A DNA stretch of 38,992 nucleotides, taken from assembly GCA_020848855.1 (NCBI GenBank), contig JADLHH010000023.1, forward strand, positions 1 through 38,992. Direction: 5' to 3'. Shown here piece by piece: positions 32,155 to 38,992 of the stretch. How positions within the stretch are numbered: position 1 is the stretch's first letter; each line of letters opens with the position of its first letter. Below the pieces are notes generated by a model. That model saw nothing but the letters and a program-made list of their open reading frames with translations, ran no database searches and had not been told where the DNA came from. The stretch comes from Anaerolineae bacterium. GTDB lineage: Bacteria; Chloroflexota; Anaerolineae; Aggregatilineales; Phototrophicaceae. The position numbers and the translations under genes are program-made.

Positions 32155-32739
32155 TTAGCTCGCGCTTTTGTCGAGCTTGCGCTCCGCCGTGATGTCGTAC
32201 AGATCGAACGTCATTTCCGGCAGATGCAGCACGCCGTAGGTATGCGAAGTCGTCCGCACGTTGTTGAACGTGTACAGCGAGCCGGGGTTGACGACACAGC
32301 CCCGTTTGACGCGCACGTACAGCGGCACATGCGTGTGCCCGGTGATCAACACGTCCACGTTGAGCGAGACCAGCATCATGTTCAGCAGCGTGTTCGAGAT
32401 GTGGTCACGGTACAAGCCCCACAGGTTGTTGCCCGGCTTGCCGTGACACATGAAGATCGAACGCCCGCCCAGTTCCGTCCGCCATTCCAGCGGCAGGTTC
32501 TTAAGGAAATCCTTGTTTTCCGCCGACAACCCGTAGTTCCAATCGTCGTGGTTGCCGCGCACCGTCACAATGCTGCGCTCGCGGATGAGTTGGACGACCT
32601 TTTCGGGGTATGGACCGCGCCCGACGAGGTCACCTGCGCACAGAATGTGCTCGACGTGATGATAGGTGTCCAGGCGCTCTAGCGCGGTTTCAAGTGTCGT
32701 GTAATCCCCGTGTACGTCCGAGATGATGCCAACATCCAT
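32155..32739 (-). CDS. Calcineurin-like metallophosphoesterase (YfcE/MJ0936 type)
   Basis: 194 residues. All family motifs are present: D8-V-H10 (ISDVHGDY), AGD37-LVGRGP, GNH64-D65-D (RGNHDDWN), H100-region MCHGKPG and GHTHVPL. These hold two metal ions. The protein is a soluble phosphodiesterase acting on cyclic or diester substrates; precise substrates vary. It is transcribed from an extended -10 promoter and sits divergently next to the phosphatase/DUF3090/SCO1664 trio, separated by 158 bases. Confidence 0.9.
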   Translation of the reverse strand: MDVGIISDVHGDYTTLETALERLDTYHHVEHILCAGDLVGRGPYPEKVVQLIRERSIVTVRGNHDDWNYGLSAENKDFLKNLPLEWRTELGGRSIFMCHGKPGNNLWGLYRDHISNTLLNMMLVSLNVDVLITGHTHVPLYVRVKRGCVVNPGSLYTFNNVRTTSHTYGVLHLPEMTFDLYDITAERKLDKSAS

Positions 32740-32770
32740 CCTACCGTCCTAATCGTGTCAAAGTGCCCCT

Positions 32771-32779
32771 ATTATAGCA
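32771..32779 (-). promoter_or_regulatory. Extended -10 promoter of the metallophosphoesterase gene
   Basis: On the minus strand TGC-TATAAT, a perfect extended -10 with no clear -35. It lies 31 bases upstream of the ATG at 32739. Confidence 0.6.
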
Positions 32780-32897
32780 GGTCGAGCGCGAGTCTCTATC
32801 GTTGCCTCTCACCAAAAACTCACAGGCAGACCCATGCGATTTGCCTTCGATTGTGTTATGATGCTCGCAATCGTGTTCTCTTCTAACCTGGTCGCAG

Positions 32898-33557
32898 ATG
32901 ACACAGATCCTTCTGGTGCGGCACGCCGTTAACGATTTCGTCAAAACCGGGAAGCTGGCTGGCTGGACGCCTGAAGTTCACCTCCATGACGAGGGTAAGG
33001 CGCAGGCGGAAGCGCTCGGCAAACGGCTTGCCGATGTTCCGATCACACATCTCTATGCCAGCCCGCTGGAGCGTACGATGGAAACCGCTCAGGCGATACA
33101 GCAGCACCATCCAACGCTCGATATCGTTCAGAATGTCGAACTGGGCGAAGTGCGCTACGGCGACTGGGAAGGCAAAGAGGTGCGCGCCCTTCAAAGTCGC
33201 AAGATGTGGCACGTCGTTCAGGAATATCCGTCGCGCGCTTACTTCCCCAACGGCGAAACCATGCGGGGGGTGCAGGTGCGCGCCGTCAACGAAGTTGAGC
33301 GGCTCGCCGCCGCCCACCCGCGCAGTCTGGTGGTCGTCGTCAGCCATGCCGACATCATCAAGATGGTCTTCGCGCATTTTCTGGGGATGCACCTGGATAA
33401 TTTTCAGCGAATCGTTGTGTCGCCGGCGTCGATCAGCAGTCTGGCGCTCGGTTACGGGCGTCCTTACGTTGGCACGATCAACGATTGCGCCCACATTTCG
33501 CAGATAGAACGCGAGCGCAAAGCGGCACAGTCGGCGGAAAAGCAGCCGACGCCCTAA
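32898..33557 (+). CDS. Histidine phosphatase-family protein (MSMEG_4193-type phosphomutase), trio gene 1
   Basis: 219 residues. The catalytic start LLVRHAV has R8-H9 with Ala in place of the usual Gly (R-H-A). Further residues are R59 (SPLERTMETAQ), E84 (LGEVRYGDWEG) and H150 (VVVVSHADIIK), completing the phospho-His enzyme core. This branch, called the MSMEG_4193 family (TIGR03848, from memory), occurs with DUF3090 and SCO1664 genes in Actinobacteria. It is the first gene of a three-gene operon with gaps of 9 and 6 bases. No -35/-10 pair is convincing upstream, though TATGAT lies at 32854. A phosphatase is more likely than a mutase by family biochemistry, but the substrate is unknown. Confidence 0.88.
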   Translation: MTQILLVRHAVNDFVKTGKLAGWTPEVHLHDEGKAQAEALGKRLADVPITHLYASPLERTMETAQAIQQHHPTLDIVQNVELGEVRYGDWEGKEVRALQSRKMWHVVQEYPSRAYFPNGETMRGVQVRAVNEVERLAAAHPRSLVVVVSHADIIKMVFAHFLGMHLDNFQRIVVSPASISSLALGYGRPYVGTINDCAHISQIERERKAAQSAEKQPTP

Positions 33558-33566
33558 GAGTGAATT

Positions 33567-34088
33567 ATGGCAAACGTCGAATTTGATTTGAACCCGGTGG
33601 ATTTCATCACGGTCGGCACGGTCGGACCGAAAGGGCAGCGCGTCTTTCACCTGCAGGCAGGGAAGGGCGATCAGATCGTGTCGCTCATCATCGAAAAAGA
33701 GCAGGCGTGGGCGCTCAGCGAAGCCATCCGCGAACTGGTCGAAGACCTTGACCAGCGCTTCCCCGTGCTGGAAGAAGCCGATCTCAGCCAGTACAACATG
33801 GAACTGCGCGACCCCATCGAGCCGATGTTCCGCGTCGCGCAGATGGGGCTGGGCTACGACGAAGACCGCAGCATGGTCGTGCTGGTCGCGCAGGAACTGG
33901 TCATTCAGGATGAAGATGCCGATCCTGACCCTGACCTCATCGACCCCGATGCGGTGCAGCCTGGTGTCGTGCGGATGTGGTGCAGCCGTGACCAGATGCG
34001 CGCCCTGAGCAGCCACGCCACCGCGACTGTGCAAGCCGGACGCCCCGACCCCAAACAGAACGGGCGGTTAGTCTATTACTGGACATGA
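33567..34088 (+). CDS. DUF3090-family protein lacking the C-terminal Cys cluster, trio gene 2
   Basis: 173 residues. The N-terminal two-thirds matches DUF3090 (TIGR03847, from memory) in pattern: NPVDFITVGTVGPKGQRVFHLQAG, IEKEQAWALSEAIRELV, then FRVAQMGLGYDEDRSMVVLVAQEL. The actinobacterial members I recall end with a 'GRP.CP.CG.P.DP.GH.CPR.NG' zinc-knuckle. Here the same place reads QAGRPDPKQNGRLVYYWT, so the CxxC block and its partner are deleted while the flanking GRP and NG remain. An acidic insert (DEDADPDPDLIDPD) sits between two strands. The gene starts 9 bases after the phosphatase gene. Role unknown. Confidence 0.88.
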   Translation: MANVEFDLNPVDFITVGTVGPKGQRVFHLQAGKGDQIVSLIIEKEQAWALSEAIRELVEDLDQRFPVLEEADLSQYNMELRDPIEPMFRVAQMGLGYDEDRSMVVLVAQELVIQDEDADPDPDLIDPDAVQPGVVRMWCSRDQMRALSSHATATVQAGRPDPKQNGRLVYYWT

Positions 34089-34094
34089 GGCGCT

Positions 34095-34841
34095 ATGAGC
34101 GACAACGATCACAGTCGTCCGATTTCGTCTGAGCGCGTGCTGTCGGTACTGGAGCACGGCGAGATCGACAACGAATACGGGCTGCTGCGCTGGAGTTCAA
34201 ACTACGCCTTTCTCATCTCGCTCATCCGCGAAGATGTCAGCCTGACCGCCGTCTACAAGCCGCAGCGCGGCGAGCGCCCGCTGTGGGATTTCCCTGATGG
34301 CACGCTCTGCTACCGCGAGACTGCCGCATTCCTCACTTCGCGCGAACTGGGCTGGGAGCTTGTGCCGCCCACCACCCTGCGCGAAGGACCACGCGGCTTA
34401 GGCTCCGTCCAGTTCTACGTTGAACATGACCCGGAGATCAACTACTTCTCGCTGGATGAGAGCTTCACCGGGCAGTTGATGCGCATGGCGGTGTTCGATT
34501 ACCTGATCAACAATGCTGACCGTAAGGGCGGTCACTGCCTGCTCGACGCCACCGGACATATCTGGGGCATCGATCACGGCATCAGCTTCAATTCCGTCCA
34601 CAAGCTGCGCACCGTCATCTGGGACTACGCTGGTCAGGACGTGCCGGACGACCTGCTTTCGGCGGTCGCTTGCCTGTTCGATGTGCTCGATAACCAGGAC
34701 ACCCCATACAGCAAGGCGATCCGCAAGCTGCTCGCCCCACAGGAGATCAAGGCGTTTCAGGCGCGGATTCGCTACATCCTCAAGCACAAGCGCTACCCCA
34801 TGCCCGGACCCGGACCCAATTACCCCTGGCCCCCCGTCTGA
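34095..34841 (+). CDS. SCO1664-family protein (PI3/4-kinase-like fold), trio gene 3
   Basis: 248 residues. The pattern is that of the SCO1664 family (TIGR03843, from memory): a beta-rich N-lobe with K55 (AVYKPQRGERPLWDF), a catalytic-loop-like D135-YLINN-A-D142-R (atypical-kinase DxxxxN arrangement) and a metal-site D160-H-G (IWGIDHGISF). These match the three landmarks of HipA/PI4K-like kinases, so ATP binding is likely and phosphotransfer is plausible. It lies 6 bases after DUF3090 and closes the operon with a Pro-rich tail. Together with the phosphatase in gene 1, it suggests a kinase/phosphatase pair acting on a common target. That is inference; neither protein has a known substrate. Confidence 0.85.
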   Translation: MSDNDHSRPISSERVLSVLEHGEIDNEYGLLRWSSNYAFLISLIREDVSLTAVYKPQRGERPLWDFPDGTLCYRETAAFLTSRELGWELVPPTTLREGPRGLGSVQFYVEHDPEINYFSLDESFTGQLMRMAVFDYLINNADRKGGHCLLDATGHIWGIDHGISFNSVHKLRTVIWDYAGQDVPDDLLSAVACLFDVLDNQDTPYSKAIRKLLAPQEIKAFQARIRYILKHKRYPMPGPGPNYPWPPV

Positions 34842-34869
34842 ACAAGTCCGCCTGATAGTTGTTGTGTTC

Positions 34870-34907
34870 TTAACAATTCGTTAAACTTTCGCTACAGGCG
34901 CGATAAT
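34870..34907 (+). promoter_or_regulatory. PHO-box-like repeats and promoter of the 5'-nucleotidase gene
   Basis: Three hexamers spaced exactly 11 bases apart: TTAACA (34870-34875), TTAAAC (34881-34886) and CTACAG (34892-34897, weaker), followed by GATAAT at 34902-34907 as -10. The 11-bp periodicity and TTAAC core are those of PhoB/PhoP (PHO box) sites. They cover the -35 position, as activator sites do, and the gene downstream encodes a phosphate-releasing enzyme. Confidence 0.5.
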
Positions 34908-34969
34908 GTTGCACCCGCACAATCGTCGCCGCACCGTTTCGAGACCCGGTTTATTGAGGAGGCAGAAGG

Positions 34970-36571
34970 ATGTTGCGAAAGATATCTTTGCTGGTCATCG
35001 TCCTGTCGCTGTTGATTTCGGGGGCAGCGCTGGCGCAGGACGACTCGTTTAGCATCACCATTCTTCACACCAACGATACACATTCTCATCACGAACCGAA
35101 CAACAGCGGCGACGGCGGCGCGGCGCGTCAGGCAGCGGTCGTCAACCAGATTCGTTCCGAAGTTGAAAACGTGCTGCTGCTCGACGGCGGTGACCGCTTC
35201 ACTGGCACGCTGTTCCACCAGCAGTATCGCGGGCAGGACAGCGTTCAGATCATGAACGCCATCGGCTACGACGGCATGACCGTGGGCAACCACGAGTTCG
35301 ACGACGGCGACGAAACCCTCGCCGCGTTTGTCGACGGCGTGGACTTCCCGGTCGTCACCGCTAACGTCGATTTCAGCGAATCGCCCGTGCTGGCGGGTAA
35401 AATTCCGCCTTACGCCATCCTCGACGTGAATGGGCAGCAGATCGGCATCATCGGGCTGGTCACGCCCGATACACCGGTGATTTCGTCGCCTGGCAAGGAA
35501 CTGGTCTTCAACAGCGACCTCGTCGCGGTGACTCAGACGATGGTCGATGAGCTGACCGCGCAGGGCGTCAACAAGATCATCCTTGTCACGCACATTGGGC
35601 TGGACAGCGACCGGCTGGTCGCTGCCGGTACGCACGGCGTCGATATCATCGTCGGCGGGCACAGCCACACGCTGCTCGGCAACGCCTACGTCGCTTCGGT
35701 CGCCGAATACCCGGTGGTTGTTGAAGACACCGAAGGCGCGCCAGTCTACATCGTGCAGGCGGGGGAATATGATACGTACCTCGGACGCCTGAATGTCACG
35801 TTCGATGCCGATGGCGTGGTCACGGCGGCGGCGGGCGATACCATCTTCCTGTCGCACTATATCACGCCCGATCCCGAAGTCGAGACGATTATCGATACGC
35901 TCGCCGCGCCGATTGAAGAACTCAAGCAGACCCCGGTCGGCGAATCGGCGGTCTTCCTGGTTGGCGACCGTGCCGTCTGCCGCGTGGCGGAGTGCAACCT
36001 CGGCAACCTGATCACCGACGCCATGCGCGCGGAGACCGGCGCGCAGATCGCCATCACCAACGGCGGCGGCATCCGCAGCAGCGTCCCGGTTGGCGAGGCG
36101 ACCCCCGAAGATTTGGCGCTGGCGGAACCGATGCAGGTCACGCTCGGCGACGTGCTGACAGTCTTCCCCTTCGGCAATCTGGTCAGCACCTTCGAGTTGA
36201 CCGGCGCGGACGTGGTCGCGGCGCTGGAGAACGGCGTCTCGCAGGTCGAAGCCGGAGCCGGGCGCTTCCCGCAGGTTTCGGGCATTCGCTTTAGCTGGGA
36301 CGGCAGCAAGGAAGCTGGCAGCCGTATCGTCAGCGTCGAAGTCATGGGCGAAGACGGCACCTACGCGCCGATTGATCCCGAAGCCACCTATACGCTTGTC
36401 AGCAACGACTTCATGCGGCGCGGCGGCGACGGCTACAGCGTTTTCAACGATAATGCCATCAACCCGTATGACTTCGGCAAGCCGCTGGATCAGGTCATGG
36501 CGGATTACATCGCCGCCAACAGCCCAATCGCGCCGGCGGTCGAAGGGCGCATCACCCGCGTCGACAGCTAG
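34970..36571 (+). CDS. Exported 5'-nucleotidase/metallophosphatase (UshA-like)
   Basis: 533 residues with a clear signal peptide (MLRKISLLVIVLSLLISGAALAQ). The N-terminal metallophosphatase domain holds D36-T-H38 (HTNDTHSH), GGDRFTG, GNHEFD, THIGLDSD and GGHSHTLLG. The C-terminal domain carries the substrate-clamp residues NGGGIRS (about 365) and the F/Y sandwich region GDGYSVFND. It would release phosphate and nucleosides from nucleotides outside the membrane. A GAGGAGG ribosome site precedes the ATG, and PHO-box-like repeats lie 60-100 bases upstream, fitting phosphate starvation control. The gene ends in two palindromic repeats and a terminator. Confidence 0.92.
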   Translation: MLRKISLLVIVLSLLISGAALAQDDSFSITILHTNDTHSHHEPNNSGDGGAARQAAVVNQIRSEVENVLLLDGGDRFTGTLFHQQYRGQDSVQIMNAIGYDGMTVGNHEFDDGDETLAAFVDGVDFPVVTANVDFSESPVLAGKIPPYAILDVNGQQIGIIGLVTPDTPVISSPGKELVFNSDLVAVTQTMVDELTAQGVNKIILVTHIGLDSDRLVAAGTHGVDIIVGGHSHTLLGNAYVASVAEYPVVVEDTEGAPVYIVQAGEYDTYLGRLNVTFDADGVVTAAAGDTIFLSHYITPDPEVETIIDTLAAPIEELKQTPVGESAVFLVGDRAVCRVAECNLGNLITDAMRAETGAQIAITNGGGIRSSVPVGEATPEDLALAEPMQVTLGDVLTVFPFGNLVSTFELTGADVVAALENGVSQVEAGAGRFPQVSGIRFSWDGSKEAGSRIVSVEVMGEDGTYAPIDPEATYTLVSNDFMRRGGDGYSVFNDNAINPYDFGKPLDQVMADYIAANSPIAPAVEGRITRVDS

Positions 36572-36584
36572 AATGTCGATGGTC

Positions 36585-36607
36585 GGGGCGAACCCGTGTG
36601 TTCGCCC
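36585..36607 (+). repeat. GGGCGAAC palindrome
   Basis: GGGCGAAC and GTTCGCCC around CCGTGT; same family layout as the 19461 and 20615 repeats (GGGGCG...CGCCC) with a changed core. It follows the 5'-nucleotidase stop by 14 bases. Confidence 0.7.
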
Positions 36608-36620
36608 ATCTTGTATAGGC

Positions 36621-36645
36621 GTAGGGGCGCAGCGCGCTGCCCCCT
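36621..36645 (+). repeat. TAGGGGCGCA palindrome
   Basis: GTAGGGGCGCAGC pairs with GCTGCCCCC (one bulge). It begins with GTAGGGGCGCA, as the repeat at 20614 does. Confidence 0.7.
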
Positions 36646-36663
36646 GCGAGGTATCTATCACGG

Positions 36664-36695
36664 AGAGCCGCTTGCATGAGCGGCTCTTTACGTTT
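36664..36695 (+). terminator. Intrinsic terminator ahead of the TPR gene
   Basis: Perfect 9-bp stem AGAGCCGCT / AGCGGCTCT with a 6-base loop (TGCATG), followed by TTTACGTTTATT. Confidence 0.75.
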
Positions 36696-36751
36696 ATTAC
36701 GAATAGTTGCTCTTAAGATGATTATAGAAGACCGCGACAGGGGAGTCGAGC

Positions 36752-38932
36752 TTGGACGACGCGCGCGCATTACGACAGCAGGGAATTCAGGCGGCGAAAG
36801 CCGGGCAGAAAGAAGAAGCCCGTCAACTGCTTCAGCAGTCGATACGCATGGAGCCGGACAACGAGGCGGCGTGGCTGTGGCTCGCCAGCGTCGCCCGCGA
36901 CAACCGCGAGCGCGTCTTCTGCCTGCAAAAGCTGCTGGAGATCAACCCGGAAAACGAGACCGCCCGCAAGGCGCTCGAAGCCGCGACCCCCGCGCCGACG
37001 CCGACCACCACCCAGACGGTCAAACGGCTGCCCAACGCGCCCGTGACACAAACCGCCTCGGCGCCGGCTGCCGCGCCCGCCGAAAATCTTATGAATCAGA
37101 CGCCCGGCGTGCCTGTGCCGATGCCCGACCGCATCGCCGACGCCCAGAAGCAGGCAGACGCGCTAGTGCGCGCTTACCTCGCACCGACGCCAGCGAATGT
37201 CAAATGGGTGCATAAGACCGGTCGCCGCGCTGGCGAAGGCGATATCATCGTCTTTCGCGCCTACGTGATCGGCGCAACGCTGATCGCGCTGCTGGTGCTG
37301 GTCATCGCCGGCGTGGTGCTGGTTCAGACCAACGACGACGTGCGCGAAATCGTCCTCGGTCCCAGCCTGACGCCGACGCCGTCGCCCACCGTCACGCCGA
37401 CCAACACGCCCGGCATCACGCCCACCGCTTCGGTAACGCCGCGCCTGACGCCGACGCCCAGCGCATCACCGCCGCCTAATCTGGCGGCAGCCAAGCCGCC
37501 GGCGCTGCCGCGCGCGACCGAAATCTACCCGGAAATTCTGGAACGCTCGGTCTACGAGGCGGCGCAGTTGGTCGAGCAGGGCGAAGTTGCCGTCGCGCTG
37601 CCCACGCTCGACCGGGAGCGCGAGCTGACCTTCGACACCCGCTTCGACGCCAACCCGTACTACTATCAAGCGATGGCGCTGCTCAGGCAGGGGCAGTTGA
37701 GCGACGCGCTCGACATCCTCGACGAAGCCAACGATCGCGTGGGCGAACGCCCCGATACGCTCAAAATTCAGCCGTTCATCGATTCCGGCTACGCGCAGGT
37801 TTACTGGGCGCTGGCGCAGCAGGCGAACCGCATCGGCAATCCGGTTGGCGCGCAGGAAGCGCTTGACCAGATGATTACACACGCGCAGGCGTCGATTCAG
37901 GGCGACCGCCGGCTGGTGATCCCCTATGTGCTGCTCTCGCGGGCTTTCACCGACCAGCGGCGCTACAGCGATGCGCTCGAAATTCTGAACCAGGGCTTGA
38001 ACGCGCCCGAACTGATCAGCAATACTGACCTGATCATGGCGAAGGCGCAGGTCTACTTCAGCGAGCGCGATTTCGAGCAGGCGCTGTATCAGATATACCT
38101 TGCGCTTTATATCGATCCGTCGGTCGAAGCGGCGTACCAGATGAAGATTCGCATCGCCATGACGCGCAACCGTCCCGGCGACGCCGTGCTCGCCTCGGAG
38201 GACTACCTGTTCTACTACCCCGGCAGCACGACCGCCTGGCGGCTGCTGGGCGAGGCGCGCGAAGCCGAGAATAAAGATGATCTCGCGCTGGTCGCCTACA
38301 CGCAGGGTTTGAACGGCGGCGGAACCGATGCCGATTGTCAGGCGATGCTGGAAAGCCGCGCGCAGATTCTCCATCGCCAGCGGCGCTTCACCCTCGCGCT
38401 TGCCGACTACAGCCGTCTGTTCGAGATCACCGGCGACCGGCGCGTGCAGGGCTTACGGATGCAGGAAGCTTTCGCCGCCGGGGATTATGGTCAGGCGCTC
38501 GACGATGCGACCGTGCTTAGCGGGCGCGGCGCAGTCGGCGAGGGGATTGTCAATCTGGTGCGCGGCGCGTCAATGATCGAGCAGGCGCGGCCCGACGACC
38601 GCTCGACGCTGGAGCAGGCGACGTCGTACCTGAATCAGGCGCTTGTGACCGCCGAAATCGCCTCGACCGCCTGGCGCGGCACTGCGAACGAATATTTGGC
38701 GCGGGCGCAGCTTGCGCTGGGCGACGAGCAGGCGGCGCTGGATGCGATGAATCTGGAGCTTGGGGTGAGCGAGACCGGCTCCCGGCATTACTGGCGCGGG
38801 CGCATCTACGAGGCGCTCGGCGACGAGCAGGGTGCGATCAGCGATTACGAATGGGTGCTGGCGTGGAGCGAGATTTTCCCGTATCCGTTCCGCATCGACG
38901 CGCAGGATCGGCTCAGCGATTTGCTCGGCTGA
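36752..38932 (+). CDS. TPR-repeat membrane protein
   Basis: 726 residues starting at a TTG with an AGGGGAG site six to seven bases upstream. An N-terminal TPR-like pair (about 5-70; DDARALRQQGIQAAKAGQKEEARQLLQQSIRMEPDNEAAWLWLA) lies on the cytoplasmic side. A Pro/Thr linker and one membrane span (residues 170-193, VIGATLIALLVLVIAGVVLVQTND) follow, then a second Thr/Pro linker (TPTPSPTVTPTNTPGITPT). The C-terminal 450 residues contain at least eight TPR-like helix pairs (EALDQMITHAQASIQGD, ALEILNQGLNAPE, FEQALYQIYLALYIDP, ALADYSRLFEITGD and others). It is a protein-protein scaffold with repeats on both faces of the membrane. The partner is unknown. Confidence 0.85.
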   Translation: MDDARALRQQGIQAAKAGQKEEARQLLQQSIRMEPDNEAAWLWLASVARDNRERVFCLQKLLEINPENETARKALEAATPAPTPTTTQTVKRLPNAPVTQTASAPAAAPAENLMNQTPGVPVPMPDRIADAQKQADALVRAYLAPTPANVKWVHKTGRRAGEGDIIVFRAYVIGATLIALLVLVIAGVVLVQTNDDVREIVLGPSLTPTPSPTVTPTNTPGITPTASVTPRLTPTPSASPPPNLAAAKPPALPRATEIYPEILERSVYEAAQLVEQGEVAVALPTLDRERELTFDTRFDANPYYYQAMALLRQGQLSDALDILDEANDRVGERPDTLKIQPFIDSGYAQVYWALAQQANRIGNPVGAQEALDQMITHAQASIQGDRRLVIPYVLLSRAFTDQRRYSDALEILNQGLNAPELISNTDLIMAKAQVYFSERDFEQALYQIYLALYIDPSVEAAYQMKIRIAMTRNRPGDAVLASEDYLFYYPGSTTAWRLLGEAREAENKDDLALVAYTQGLNGGGTDADCQAMLESRAQILHRQRRFTLALADYSRLFEITGDRRVQGLRMQEAFAAGDYGQALDDATVLSGRGAVGEGIVNLVRGASMIEQARPDDRSTLEQATSYLNQALVTAEIASTAWRGTANEYLARAQLALGDEQAALDAMNLELGVSETGSRHYWRGRIYEALGDEQGAISDYEWVLAWSEIFPYPFRIDAQDRLSDLLG

Positions 38933-38936
38933 AAAA

Positions 38937-38992
38937 ACCCTTAACGCAAAGACGCGAAGGGAAAGAGAAAGCCGCAAAGGGTTGATATTGAA
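38937..38992 (+). repeat. CGCAAAG dispersed repeat at the window edge
   Basis: CCCTTAACGCAAAGACGCG then AAGCCGCAAAGGGTTG, containing two copies of CGCAAAG. The outer parts (AACCC.TTAACG / CAAAGGGTT) can pair, forming a stem-loop after the TPR gene. It shares the CGCAAAG core with the element near 32095. Confidence 0.45.

Noticed and set aside
34892..36661. A 589-codon open frame on the minus strand opposite the 5'-nucleotidase gene
   Set aside because: Composition is the mirrored codon bias of the real gene (GC-rich third positions); no motifs, no ribosome site, and the plus strand encodes a complete recognised enzyme with signal peptide.
1..38992. CRISPR array
   Set aside because: No regularly spaced identical repeats; the only repeats are isolated palindromes and Asp-box/TPR coding repeats.

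Overview
The window is about 39 kb of moderately GC-rich, gene-dense bacterial DNA. It most likely comes from the Chloroflexota, perhaps near Anaerolineae; this is an inference from gene content, not from a marker gene. The hints are single-span exported proteins with long Pro/Thr linkers, a PPOX-class (F420-type) oxidoreductase fold, the phosphomutase/DUF3090/SCO1664 gene trio (best known from Actinobacteria), Asp-box propellers, and many dispersed short palindromes of the TAGGGGCGCAC type.

1-8.2 kb: the 3' end of an Ig-like exported protein, two sugar ABC permeases, a divergent chaperonin (Cpn60) paralogue whose ATP-hydrolysis aspartate is replaced by Thr, an intracellular Asp-box propeller, and a clan GH-A glycosidase broken by a 5-bp tandem duplication. 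A decayed IS1-family element follows. 8.3-13.1 kb: a family 5 solute-binding protein, an intrinsic terminator, two Dpp/Opp-type permeases, a c-type cytochrome lipoprotein and a small anchored protein; no ATPase gene is present. 13.1-18.2 kb (minus strand): a receiver-only response regulator, a large 7TM-GAF-PAS-PAS histidine kinase and a SulP anion transporter with a STAS domain. 18.5-23.1 kb: a membrane protein with an HEAGH metalloprotease-like motif, a tyrosine recombinase bracketed by imperfect direct repeats, a rhomboid protease, a PPOX-fold oxidoreductase and citrate synthase, the last preceded by a strong promoter and an attenuator-like leader.

23.4-29.8 kb: an exported M1 aminopeptidase, several unrecognised small proteins in two translationally coupled pairs (one pair looks like tandem paralogues), and an HTH-LAGLIDADG protein just downstream of a tRNA-Leu(CAA) gene. 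30.0-32.1 kb: an ECF sigma factor, a zinc-less anti-sigma-like membrane protein and a Nudix hydrolase form one operon. 32.1-34.9 kb: a metallophosphoesterase (minus), then the tightly packed trio of histidine phosphatase, DUF3090 and SCO1664 kinase-like protein; here DUF3090 lacks its C-terminal cysteine cluster. 34.9-38.9 kb: a secreted 5'-nucleotidase whose promoter carries PHO-box-like 11-bp repeats, and a TPR membrane protein.

The overall picture is an oligotrophic heterotroph with sugar and peptide uptake, extracellular phosphate scavenging and envelope stress signalling. The best candidates for something undescribed are the ATPase-impaired chaperonin inside a sugar-transport/glycosidase cluster, the kinase/phosphatase/DUF3090 trio with its altered DUF3090, the membrane HEAGH protein and the citrate synthase leader.
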